A stretch of DNA of 52,340 nt. Origin: Firmicutes bacterium UBA1393 (lineage in GTDB: Bacteria > Bacillota > DTU025). Shown in pieces: positions 25,998-33,670 of the stretch (the stretch's first letter is position 1; each line of letters opens with the position of its first letter). Below the pieces are notes generated by a model that was not told the DNA's origin, made no database searches, and was given only the letters and a program-made list of their open reading frames with translations. The stretch spans positions 1 through 52,340 of the forward strand of contig DBQN01000065.1 of the NCBI GenBank assembly GCA_002305255.1, written 5' to 3'. Position numbers and translations under genes: made by a program.

Positions 25998-27722
25998 CTA
26001 GAAGGTTTGGCCGAAGCTGAAGTAGAGCTGGCCGCCTTGCTTGCTGATACCATAGTCCACCCTGATGGTGCCTAGCACAGGCACGTTCAGACGGACTCCG
26101 ACGCCATAGCCGATCTTGGTGTTCTTGATGTCGAGCGACTCACCGGCGTTCCAGGCCTGCCCGGCATCGACGAAAGCCACGCCCTGCAGGCTGTCGATGA
26201 TCCTGAATCTGTACTCGGCGTTGGCATATGCCATCCTGTCGCCTTCGAGATCACCGTACTTGTAGCCGCGAACGGTTTCCGCCCCGCCGAGGATGAACCT
26301 CTCCTGCTCGGGAAGGGGCGTCAGTCCCCATCCTCCACTCACCCTGCCGGCCAGCACGTGGCCATCGTGAATCTGGACATATCCTGCGCCTTCGGCCTGA
26401 ACCTTGGTGAAGCTGTAGTCGCCTCCGAGGATTCCACCGGCATACTCAATGGATCCCGAAAGCCTATGCCCATCGGATGGGTTCCACAGGTCGTTTCTGG
26501 CGTCGTTCACTGCCGACAGCGTGATTGAACGGGTGATGCCGCCTGCCGGCAAGCCTTCGGGTCCCGCAGGATCTGACGTGGTGTTCACCACGTTGTCCAT
26601 CTTCAGCTTGAGGAACACCTTGGTGTTCAGCGACAGGCTGGTGCCGAGGCTCACGTCAGCGCCTGTGCGCCTCTGCGAATACGGTATGGTGACCGGATCC
26701 TCGCCCTCGCCACCCTCTGACTCAGGCGTGTATTTCTTGTCAGCAGTCTTGTTATACAGATTGAGGCCGAGGGACATCTTGCCCGTCTTGCCCAGCCAGG
26801 GTTCGAAGAAGCCCAGCTCATAGTTGGCCTTGCCCCAGCCGAACTCGGCCTTGGCATTGATCCTCTGTGCGTTGCCGAGGAAGTTCTCATCTCCTAGCTC
26901 CAGATAGCCCATGATGCCAGTTGAGGAGCTATAGCTGAGGTTGATGTTGGCGACACCGGTCTTCCTCTCGGTGAAAATGTAAGTGACCGTGAACTCAGGC
27001 TTGCCTGCCACGGGCTCAACCTTTGCCTGCACGTCCTCGAAGGCACCCAGCATGTACAGGGCACGGCGGTCGTTGTTTATCTTGGCGACATCGATGAACT
27101 CGCCTTCCTTAAGGGATATGGAGCGCCTGGCCACAGCAGGCTTGGTCTTGCCCAGTCCTTCGAGCTTAATCTCTGACACCGTCCACTCCACAAGGTGTAC
27201 GGCAAGCTCTGCGTCTCCCTGCAGGGATGGCTCAATGCTCACCCAGTAGCCCTTGTCGCTGTAGAGCTTCGAGATCTTCTCAAGATCAGACCTGAGTGTG
27301 GCTGCGTTAAGCTGCTCACCGGCTCGGGTTGTCATGAGTGCAGCAAGCTCATCGGTGGGAATCAGCTGATTGCCGGCAATGCTCACACTCTTCAGCACGG
27401 GAAACTCCCTTACCACGAAGATGAGTTTGAGTCCCCCGAGATACTGAACGGTGTTAGCATTCAAGTCGGAGAACCAGCCCATGCTGTCGAGTCTTGCGAA
27501 GGTCTCGTTGACGGCCTCTTCGGTTATGTCGTCACCGATCTTCAATGTGACTTGCTTGAGAATAGTCTCGCTATCGATCCTGCTGTTGCCTTGCACCTCG
27601 ACGGCAGTAAGCTTGCCCAACGACTTCGATTGGGCGGCCAGCGCGGGAACAGCGGCTAGTGTGACGGCCATGGCGACCATAACAACGATGCTGCAAACCT
27701 TCCTGGCGCAGAATGAGTTCAT
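25998..27722 (-). CDS. bamA: BamA/Omp85 outer-membrane protein assembly factor
   Basis: Central insertase for outer-membrane beta-barrels. Signal peptide (1-30, PALAAQ). Three POTRA domains are visible: about 36-110 (VEVQGNSRIDSETI), 111-185 (VSIAGNQLIPTDEL) and 186-262 (IKLEGLGKTKPAV). The 16-strand barrel follows with the lid-lock motif ETVRGYKYGDLEG, the L6 loop of Omp85 proteins, and the protein ends YFSFGQTF with terminal Phe. E. coli BamA has five POTRA domains, so this is a short form. GGGAGGGAG sits six bases before the ATG at 27722; an upstream in-frame ATG lacks a ribosome site. It follows the TamB-like gene by 92 bp and precedes skp, an order typical of Negativicutes. Confidence 0.93.
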   Translation of the reverse strand: MNSFCARKVCSIVVMVAMAVTLAAVPALAAQSKSLGKLTAVEVQGNSRIDSETILKQVTLKIGDDITEEAVNETFARLDSMGWFSDLNANTVQYLGGLKLIFVVREFPVLKSVSIAGNQLIPTDELAALMTTRAGEQLNAATLRSDLEKISKLYSDKGYWVSIEPSLQGDAELAVHLVEWTVSEIKLEGLGKTKPAVARRSISLKEGEFIDVAKINNDRRALYMLGAFEDVQAKVEPVAGKPEFTVTYIFTERKTGVANINLSYSSSTGIMGYLELGDENFLGNAQRINAKAEFGWGKANYELGFFEPWLGKTGKMSLGLNLYNKTADKKYTPESEGGEGEDPVTIPYSQRRTGADVSLGTSLSLNTKVFLKLKMDNVVNTTSDPAGPEGLPAGGITRSITLSAVNDARNDLWNPSDGHRLSGSIEYAGGILGGDYSFTKVQAEGAGYVQIHDGHVLAGRVSGGWGLTPLPEQERFILGGAETVRGYKYGDLEGDRMAYANAEYRFRIIDSLQGVAFVDAGQAWNAGESLDIKNTKIGYGVGVRLNVPVLGTIRVDYGISKQGGQLYFSFGQTF

Positions 27723-27814
27723 CAGTCTCCCTCCCATGATTGGCCCCAACCGCCGCATATCACAGCGTACAGAGGCGCTGATCGGCAAAATGATTGTCCA
27801 CAAGCATTCCGTGT

Positions 27815-29749
27815 TTAGTTCGCTTCCGGTGAGTTGGTTCCTGCCATTGCCCGCGGACCCCGCGGAGCCGAGTCTAGCCAGGCTGCGATCTGATCCAGAA
27901 TATACTGACGCACGCGCGAGCCGATTAGTTTCACGAGCATGTCACCGCTTTGAGGAATATCGGCGCCGGGCATCACCGCATCCTCAAGCTGCAGCTCAAT
28001 GTCACCCAGTACGCCACGGGCCGTGAGGAGGACATCGTCACCCTCCACATGCTCGGCCAGGGTCAGGGCGAACTCAGGCTCCACGCCCGGCTCAAGCAGC
28101 GCCTGCCCGCTAACCACCGCAAATGTCTGGCCCGACACGAACAGCTCGCCTGCACCCAGGCCGATTCTGCCGCTGAACACGGGCTTTTTGAGGCTCCCGA
28201 GAACGCGAACCTCCGATCCTGCGTCGATGCGAGCCCACGATTCCTCTCGCACAACCGTAAGCCCCTCTCCCATCCCGACCGTGAGGTCAACGGCGAGGTC
28301 GGGGATGTTGGGTACCGCGGAGAAGCCCGCAGTCACTGCGTCTATCGCGCCCTCAGCCAGCGTCACCCTGCCCGAGAGCTTTCCATCGGAGTAGCCGACA
28401 TCTGCGTCGAGTCTCGCTTTCACCACCTGGTGGACAAGGTCAACATCGTCGGCCACCAGCCGCAACTCGTCGGGCCGCCCCTCCAGGTGCACAGAACCAT
28501 TGGAGAACTCCGCACTGAGGTCGACGCGTCCGAGGCTTGTCCGCCCGCTAGAGACGGCATATGACAGATCCGCCGTACCGCGAACTCCGGTGAACTGACC
28601 GTCGAAGTCATCGAGGAGATCCGCAGTTATCTCACCGTCTGTGAGTCGCACAGAGCCAACCGCACCGCGCCGATCAGCGCGGAGGTGTAGGTTCCAGTTG
28701 ATCCATCCGTGTGCCTTCGATGCCCACTCCACGATCTGGTTCGCCGCAGGTGAAGCCGCAAGGGTGTTGAGAACGCGGTCTAGGTCGGTGCGGCCGCCAC
28801 GCACGACTGCTGTGGCCGCCCCATCCGTGTAGTCGACATCGGCGCCCATGGTCCAGTCTCTCACCGACACCGAACCCCAGTCTAGCTCGGCGATCTTGAC
28901 CTCGCCTGTAGCCTTAACTTGAGGCTTGCCCTCGTGAAGAGCAGCCTCGAGCTCTCCGGCGAACTCGATCTCCGCCTTGCCGTCGGGCGAGGTGGCACGC
29001 AACCTGAGCTGGTCGGCAGCCATCGCGTCAAGTGAAAGCCTACCGCCGAGTTCCAGATCATCGACGAGCCAAGCTCGGAAGTCTATCGATGCCACGGAGA
29101 CTGCCCGCGAGTCAAGTGGAGCCGACAGGTCGATAAGGGCCGAACCTGCGAGACTGACACTCTCAAGGGCGACATCGGCACCCTCAACGTACAACGTATC
29201 CCCGTCCAGCCTGATCTCGGCTCGGCTGATTCTCAGAGGGCCCGCACCGTCTGTCACGATGACGCAGTCAATCAGGCCGACAGGCGCCCTCGGGCCGCCT
29301 TCGGAGGCCGCCGAGGTCGCGCCCGCCCTGCCGTTGGGCCTGGTGGCCTTGGAGTCGCCCCTAGGCTTCGCCCGGCCGCGCAAGATGGACTCTGCTAATT
29401 CGGTAAGCTGCGATTGGCTGCCCCTCAATCCAAGAAGGTCGATCCGAACAACGCTGGCCAACGGATCGACCCGTCGGGCAAGGAGATCTGCAAGGTCATA
29501 CGTGACGACGGCCTCCTCGATACTGAGCCCGCCGTCGATGACGACATCTTTCAGTTTCAGCTGCCTTCCCTCGACTATGGCAACATCTGTCACGCTCACG
29601 GGCACACCACCCAGAAGCGTCGAAAGCACTGACTCAGCTGCCACTGAGCCGAGCCATGCCCTATTGGTCACGACAAACGCCCCGGCCGCAACGGCGAGCA
29701 GGAGCAGTACTATCCATACGACAAGGGAGCGCTTCAAGAGCATCACCAT
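27815..29749 (-). CDS. tamB: TamB/AsmA-like translocation and lipid-transfer protein
   Basis: TamB-type proteins are anchored in the inner membrane and span the periplasm as a long beta-groove, assisting barrel assembly or moving phospholipids. One N-terminal helix (about 8-28, VVWIVLLLLAVAAGAFVV) is followed by repetitive beta-strand sequence (IDLLGLRGSQSQLTELAESI, VSLAGSALIDLSAP) and a C-terminal DUF490-like domain with LGSLKKPVFSGRIGLGAGELFVSGQTF, LTARGVLGDIELQLED and SGDMLVKLIG, the signature end of TamB. At about 644 residues it is around half the usual size. The start is one of ATG 29749, GTG 29746 or ATG 29743; only AGG precedes them. It lies directly upstream of bamA, the usual partner. 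Confidence 0.82.
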   Translation of the reverse strand: MVMLLKRSLVVWIVLLLLAVAAGAFVVTNRAWLGSVAAESVLSTLLGGVPVSVTDVAIVEGRQLKLKDVVIDGGLSIEEAVVTYDLADLLARRVDPLASVVRIDLLGLRGSQSQLTELAESILRGRAKPRGDSKATRPNGRAGATSAASEGGPRAPVGLIDCVIVTDGAGPLRISRAEIRLDGDTLYVEGADVALESVSLAGSALIDLSAPLDSRAVSVASIDFRAWLVDDLELGGRLSLDAMAADQLRLRATSPDGKAEIEFAGELEAALHEGKPQVKATGEVKIAELDWGSVSVRDWTMGADVDYTDGAATAVVRGGRTDLDRVLNTLAASPAANQIVEWASKAHGWINWNLHLRADRRGAVGSVRLTDGEITADLLDDFDGQFTGVRGTADLSYAVSSGRTSLGRVDLSAEFSNGSVHLEGRPDELRLVADDVDLVHQVVKARLDADVGYSDGKLSGRVTLAEGAIDAVTAGFSAVPNIPDLAVDLTVGMGEGLTVVREESWARIDAGSEVRVLGSLKKPVFSGRIGLGAGELFVSGQTFAVVSGQALLEPGVEPEFALTLAEHVEGDDVLLTARGVLGDIELQLEDAVMPGADIPQSGDMLVKLIGSRVRQYILDQIAAWLDSAPRGPRAMAGTNSPEAN

Positions 29750-29815
29750 GATGCCTAATACGCGATGACTAACAACATCCCTGCTTGCGTATGGAAGTGA
29801 AATGGATGCATTGCG

Positions 29816-29844
29816 GGTATACACTGGTAAGACTGGCCATTCAG
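29816..29844 (-). promoter_or_regulatory. Possible promoter for tamB-bamA
   Basis: Minus strand CTGAAT (29839-29844), 17 bases, TATACC (29816-29821) in the gap between the S55 protein gene and the TamB-like gene. Both hexamers deviate from consensus, so this is a weak call. Confidence 0.3.
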
Positions 29845-29865
29845 GCTATGCCATGACTCCACTCT

Positions 29866-31710
29866 TCAGTCGGTAGCGCTGATCTCCATATCGACCCATG
29901 TCGTACCCTCGATGAACCACTCCGTGAGCAACCTGGCGCTCGGCAGCTCTGTGCCATGTAAGCCGTGGTCGGCGTCACCGTCCTCTTCGGAATCGCCCGC
30001 CTTGTCCCTGGCATCGGGGTTACTCTGCGACGTGCTCACCGCCACTCCACTCAGGAGGTCGGTATGCGGATAGTCCTCGCCATCCAGATAGGGCTCATCA
30101 TAGTCATAGAAGTAGTCTTCCATCTGCACCACTATCTCGTCGCCCCTTGGAGCACGTCCCAGTTCTGCCAGCAGCTCGTCGAGGTCCATGTAAGCGAGGG
30201 CGTCCTCGTCTGGTTCATATGACTCGCCCTCATCGTCGTCTCCCACACCTCCGCCTGTCACCATGAAGGCGACCGGGCCTTCGGGCGTATCGTCGGGGAT
30301 CTCCACCTCCACGATGCGCGTGGTGAGTGGGCCGCGGAATGGCCTGAGGGTTACCTCGATTCTGGCGACGCCTCCGGGTGCCACGACTGGCTCAAGGGGT
30401 ATCGCACTGAGTATCCTTGCGGTTCGCCTGCCAGCGCTCACGGTGACGTTCATACTCAGCGACTTCACCACAGCCTGCTCCACGGCATTGCCCACAACCA
30501 GCTCGAGCGCTCTGCGCGGAACCTCGGCGACAGCGTATGAAATGTCGGAAGCGCTCCACACCGTGTCGGACCTGCGCAGAGGTTCATGCCCTTCGAGCTC
30601 GATCACATAGTCGATGCTGGCGGTTCCTTGTCCGAGCCTATCAATGGCTTGGTCCGCTCCGCCCAGGGCGACTGTGAAGAACAAGTCTGCCACCAGCAGT
30701 TCAGAGCCGGATACGGCCGATTGCACACGCACGGGCTTTCCGCCCGCATCATGTACGGCCTCGACAATCACTGGAATCATGTGTGCGCGGGCCCCAGCCT
30801 TACCCGCGGAACCGTACAGTCTATCTTGAGTGAACGCACCGATGTTCTCAAGGGATGATGCCACTTTGAAGGGTACGCTGTCACTTCTGACCACTGTGTG
30901 AACAGTGGCGCCGGCGGCCTGCAGGTCTACGGCACCGAGAGAAAGGACCGGGTGACCGAAGGCAAGAAATCTGCCTTCGTCGACATGTGTCACAGACCCG
31001 TACACTGACACCTCGATGTCGCCCTCTGCCAACTGCATTGCCACCATGGCCCCGGGCACCAGTCGGTAATCTGAAGCCACCGCGTCACGGGCAGCGGTTC
31101 CCAGCGATGCCGACGCAGGAAGCACCCTTATTCCCCTGAACGATACTGCCTCTGACAGCCTCTCAATGGCCCTCTGTGACGCGCCTGACACATACATCGT
31201 CGCGCCTGCGGCGAGAGGCGGCGCGCCGGCTGCCCGCGTGCTCGCGACAGAGTCAGTGCCGATGTCATCGTAGTCGAGCATTCTGAGCATGTCGGCGATG
31301 GGCGTCACTCCTGCGATGAAGTGGTCGCTTCCTGGGAATACGTATGCAATCGCGCCGATGAGCTTCCCATCGATGTACACAGGGCTTCCGCTCATGCCTT
31401 CTGCCACTCCGCCCGCGGCCTCAATGTTCTTGCCTGACGCGCGCACGAGAATCATGCTTCCCGGACTATCGCCCCGAGGCGATACCGCAAGGATCTCGAC
31501 ATCGAACGGCTCCGGTTTCACGCCTTTGAACACTGTCAGCCCGTACCCCTTCATGCCGGTCGATAGATCAGTCGTAGCTATGGTGGCGGTGTACGCAGCT
31601 GCTGCCGGCCAGTGGCCGGCGGCGCCGACGAACGCTATGATGGCAAGGATCACCAGGGTGATACGAAGTGTGCTGTTGCGCACGGCGGAAACGCCCCTTC
31701 CCTGACGCAT
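29866..31710 (-). CDS. SpoIVB-type S55 peptidase domain protein
   Basis: Exported protein with an N-terminal hydrophobic signal (about 14-39) and a SpoIVB (peptidase family S55) domain: KGYGLTVFKG, EILAVSPRGDSPGSMILVR and the nucleophile motif GMSGSPVYIDGKLIGA (Ser107/Ser109). A further conserved FGHPV motif lies at about 245. In B. subtilis SpoIVB triggers sigma-K activation, but that protein has a PDZ domain before S55 and about 425 residues. Here there is no PDZ, and a 300-residue C-terminal half of beta-sandwich type is followed by an acidic Tyr/Asp tail (EDYFYDYDEPYLDGED). Such S55 proteins are widespread beyond sporulation. It starts 13 bp after the mbl-like gene, before tamB; an envelope-protease role is as likely as a spore role. 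Confidence 0.75.
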   Translation of the reverse strand: MRQGRGVSAVRNSTLRITLVILAIIAFVGAAGHWPAAAAYTATIATTDLSTGMKGYGLTVFKGVKPEPFDVEILAVSPRGDSPGSMILVRASGKNIEAAGGVAEGMSGSPVYIDGKLIGAIAYVFPGSDHFIAGVTPIADMLRMLDYDDIGTDSVASTRAAGAPPLAAGATMYVSGASQRAIERLSEAVSFRGIRVLPASASLGTAARDAVASDYRLVPGAMVAMQLAEGDIEVSVYGSVTHVDEGRFLAFGHPVLSLGAVDLQAAGATVHTVVRSDSVPFKVASSLENIGAFTQDRLYGSAGKAGARAHMIPVIVEAVHDAGGKPVRVQSAVSGSELLVADLFFTVALGGADQAIDRLGQGTASIDYVIELEGHEPLRRSDTVWSASDISYAVAEVPRRALELVVGNAVEQAVVKSLSMNVTVSAGRRTARILSAIPLEPVVAPGGVARIEVTLRPFRGPLTTRIVEVEIPDDTPEGPVAFMVTGGGVGDDDEGESYEPDEDALAYMDLDELLAELGRAPRGDEIVVQMEDYFYDYDEPYLDGEDYPHTDLLSGVAVSTSQSNPDARDKAGDSEEDGDADHGLHGTELPSARLLTEWFIEGTTWVDMEISATD

Positions 31711-31723
31711 GGCGTCTCTTTAA

Positions 31724-32695
31724 TCATACACCTGCAGCGACATTTGTCACTTGCGGAATGTCGCACTCGGCCATGTACAGGAGTCCCCTGGCCGCCGCAA
31801 GTTGCGGATCATCTGCCAATCGGCACCCCACCCCGGCATGCTCTGCCACATGCGCCGCGAACATGTGCTGCAGCGCTCCCCCGCCCGCCAGAATCACCTC
31901 GTCGCATCCCCACCTTGACCGTGCAGCACCGAGCGAATGCCCCACTGACCTGGCGAGGCTTTCCACTGCGGCATCGATGAGCACATCCGGTACCTCGGCG
32001 TCGGTTGGAAAACACGTGCCCACATGGCAGCCGCGCACACGAATGCCTCGCTCGCCCGGGCGTAGATCGTTTCTGGCTTCCCTTGCCCTCCTCGCCTCCG
32101 AGAAACCGACCCTGATCCCCAGCTCCTCCCTAATCCTTCGCTGCACGTCTCGGTCGACACTGCTCATCCCTGACCGCTCGCGCCCACTCCACACCACCGC
32201 TCCCATCTGAATCGTGGCGATGTGCACGCGCTCGGCGCCTACATCGGTGACGATGGTGTCACGGTCGATGGCACCGGCACCCATACACACCGCCAACGGC
32301 GACTGCACGATGGCGACGGGCTTCAGCCCGGCGTCTGACGCAAGCTGGAACATGGTTCGTATGTCGAGCACCGTAGGAGCCGCAGGTGCGAGGAGCACCG
32401 CCCTGGGCACCGCAAGCCTCTTTCTGCCGCACAGCTCCCGTGCTACGGCACTGAGTACATAGAGAGCCAACGGGCGCCGGAGTGAGTCGCCCCACGCGCC
32501 AGTGGCCGCCAGATGGTAACGAGCCGGGTCGCGCAAGAGCATCGCCATGGCGCCCGTGCCCCATCCCGCTGCGTAGCCCGTGCTCCTCTCCACCGCCACC
32601 ACGGAAGGTGCAGAAATGACGACTCCGCGTCCGGGAGCAACTGCAACCACGTTCGCGGAGCCCAGATCAATGCCTATGTCAAATCGCCGCCGCAT
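31724..32695 (-). CDS. MreB/Mbl-like actin-fold protein, diverged
   Basis: An actin-superfamily protein of the MreB/Mbl type, the cytoskeletal scaffold for cell-wall elongation. The phosphate-1 loop IGIDLGSANVV (residues 7-17), APSVVAVE and C-terminal VILAGGGALQHM with adenosine-loop glycines are recognisable. The phosphate-2 loop, normally DIGGGT in MreB, reads DVGAER (151-156), losing the glycines that hold the nucleotide, and the IDMGGGTT-linked region is otherwise weak. At 323 residues it is near normal MreB length (330-340). GGAGGG is six bases before the ATG at 32695. Directly following spoIIID it is positionally equivalent to mbl of B. subtilis. It may be a specialised or nucleotide-independent paralogue. 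Confidence 0.78.
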   Translation of the reverse strand: MRRRFDIGIDLGSANVVAVAPGRGVVISAPSVVAVERSTGYAAGWGTGAMAMLLRDPARYHLAATGAWGDSLRRPLALYVLSAVARELCGRKRLAVPRAVLLAPAAPTVLDIRTMFQLASDAGLKPVAIVQSPLAVCMGAGAIDRDTIVTDVGAERVHIATIQMGAVVWSGRERSGMSSVDRDVQRRIREELGIRVGFSEARRAREARNDLRPGERGIRVRGCHVGTCFPTDAEVPDVLIDAAVESLARSVGHSLGAARSRWGCDEVILAGGGALQHMFAAHVAEHAGVGCRLADDPQLAAARGLLYMAECDIPQVTNVAAGV

Positions 32696-32714
32696 CGAGT
32701 TCCCTCCGCCGCGC

Positions 32715-32972
32715 TTACGGTATCCTCCGAGTCCGGTACTTGCGGCGAGTGGCCTCACCGCCCCTTATGTGCCGCTCGGCCTTGTTCTGGTCGAGGATCA
32801 CTTTGACCTCCATCGCAAGCTGTTTGCTTATTGATGGCAATCTCTCGGTCACGTCCTTGTGGACGGTGCTCTTGCTGACATTGAACAGGCGGGCCGTCTG
32901 CCTGACCGTCGCCTTTGTCTGAATCATGTGATCGGTTATCTCCAGAACTCGCCGGCGAATGTGATCCCTCAT
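32715..32972 (-). CDS. spoIIID: Sporulation transcription regulator SpoIIID
   Basis: Small DNA-binding protein of the mother cell that turns on late sigma-E and sigK-related genes and represses others during sporulation. The 85 residues match SpoIIID over the whole length: RRVLEITDHMIQTKATVRQTARLFNVSKSTVHKDVTERLP is the helix-turn-helix (about 22-45), followed by a basic C-terminal helix ending RRKYRTRRIP. A GGGGGGAGG ribosome site lies 11 bases before the ATG. It is 19 bp before the mbl-like gene, the same pair as in B. subtilis. A sigma-E-like promoter candidate lies 35-60 bp upstream. Confidence 0.95.
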   Translation of the reverse strand: MRDHIRRRVLEITDHMIQTKATVRQTARLFNVSKSTVHKDVTERLPSISKQLAMEVKVILDQNKAERHIRGGEATRRKYRTRRIP

Positions 32973-33006
32973 GCAGCGCCCGGCCTCCCCCCTGCCGTTT
33001 GCTAGA

Positions 33007-33033
33007 TATGTATTCCAGCAGGGGAGGATTATT
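33007..33033 (-). promoter_or_regulatory. Sigma-E-like promoter candidate for spoIIID
   Basis: Minus strand AATAAT (33028-33033), 13 bases, AATACATA (33007-33014). This approaches the sigma-E pattern (ATATT-like -35, CATACA-T -10), and spoIIID is sigma-E dependent in B. subtilis. Tentative. Confidence 0.35.
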
Positions 33034-33049
33034 CGCGCTACAGTCGGGT

Positions 33050-33646
33050 TCAGATTCGGGTGCTGGGGTCCTGCGGCTCGCCTCTCAACATCAGTTTGAA
33101 GTCGATCACCGACTTCGCGGAGCCCCCCGGTGCCATGCCGATGCAGTCGCCTGCCAGCACCTGCTGCCCCTGTGCCACCGATACGGTGTCGAGCGAGGCA
33201 TAGTATGTTTCGAACTCGTACGAGTGTTTGATACGCACACCATAGCCCTGCTCAAGGGCAGTCACCTCGCTTACCTCGCCGTCAGCCGCAGCGCTGATTG
33301 CGCTCTCGGCCGGCACCTCTAGCGCGATACCGTCTCTATAGCGCCATTCACGTCGGAGCGGGTCACGGTACCATCCGAAGGAACCGACGACTGTTCCGTC
33401 TGCAGGCCAGGAGAACACCGGGGGTGGTTCCTGCTCACTGGCATCGCTCTCTGCCGGCGGTTCCTCGATCACGGCCGTCACCGGCTGCGCCCCCGGGTCG
33501 GGGACACTCAACGTTACTCTGGGCCAATATGCTTCGTAGGCCAGCCTCAGGACGATCCCGATACCGATGCACGCCAGGGCAGCCAGGGCCAGGCCCAGCC
33601 ACTTTCTGCCCAGCTTCCATCCTCTCCAACTTCTGAGCTTCACCAT
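33050..33646 (-). CDS. spoIIQ: SpoIIQ-like protein with degenerate M23 (LytM) domain
   Basis: Forespore membrane protein; in B. subtilis SpoIIQ binds SpoIIIAH across the septum to build the feeding channel needed for engulfment and late sigma-factor activity. One transmembrane helix (about 15-35) precedes a Pro/Glu-rich linker and an M23/LytM fold from about 77 (FSWPADGTVVGSFGW). All zinc-site positions are lost: the HxxxD segment reads YRDGIALE (Arg104, Ala108) and the HxHFE segment reads VIDFKL (about 180-185). The fold is kept (GYGVRIKHSYEFETYYASL) but peptidase activity is not expected, fitting a structural SpoIIQ. It lies 24 bp after spoIID, the classical order. Confidence 0.85.
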   Translation of the reverse strand: MVKLRSWRGWKLGRKWLGLALAALACIGIGIVLRLAYEAYWPRVTLSVPDPGAQPVTAVIEEPPAESDASEQEPPPVFSWPADGTVVGSFGWYRDPLRREWRYRDGIALEVPAESAISAAADGEVSEVTALEQGYGVRIKHSYEFETYYASLDTVSVAQGQQVLAGDCIGMAPGGSAKSVIDFKLMLRGEPQDPSTRI

Positions 33647-33670
33647 GCTCGATCACCTCAGGTGGTATTA

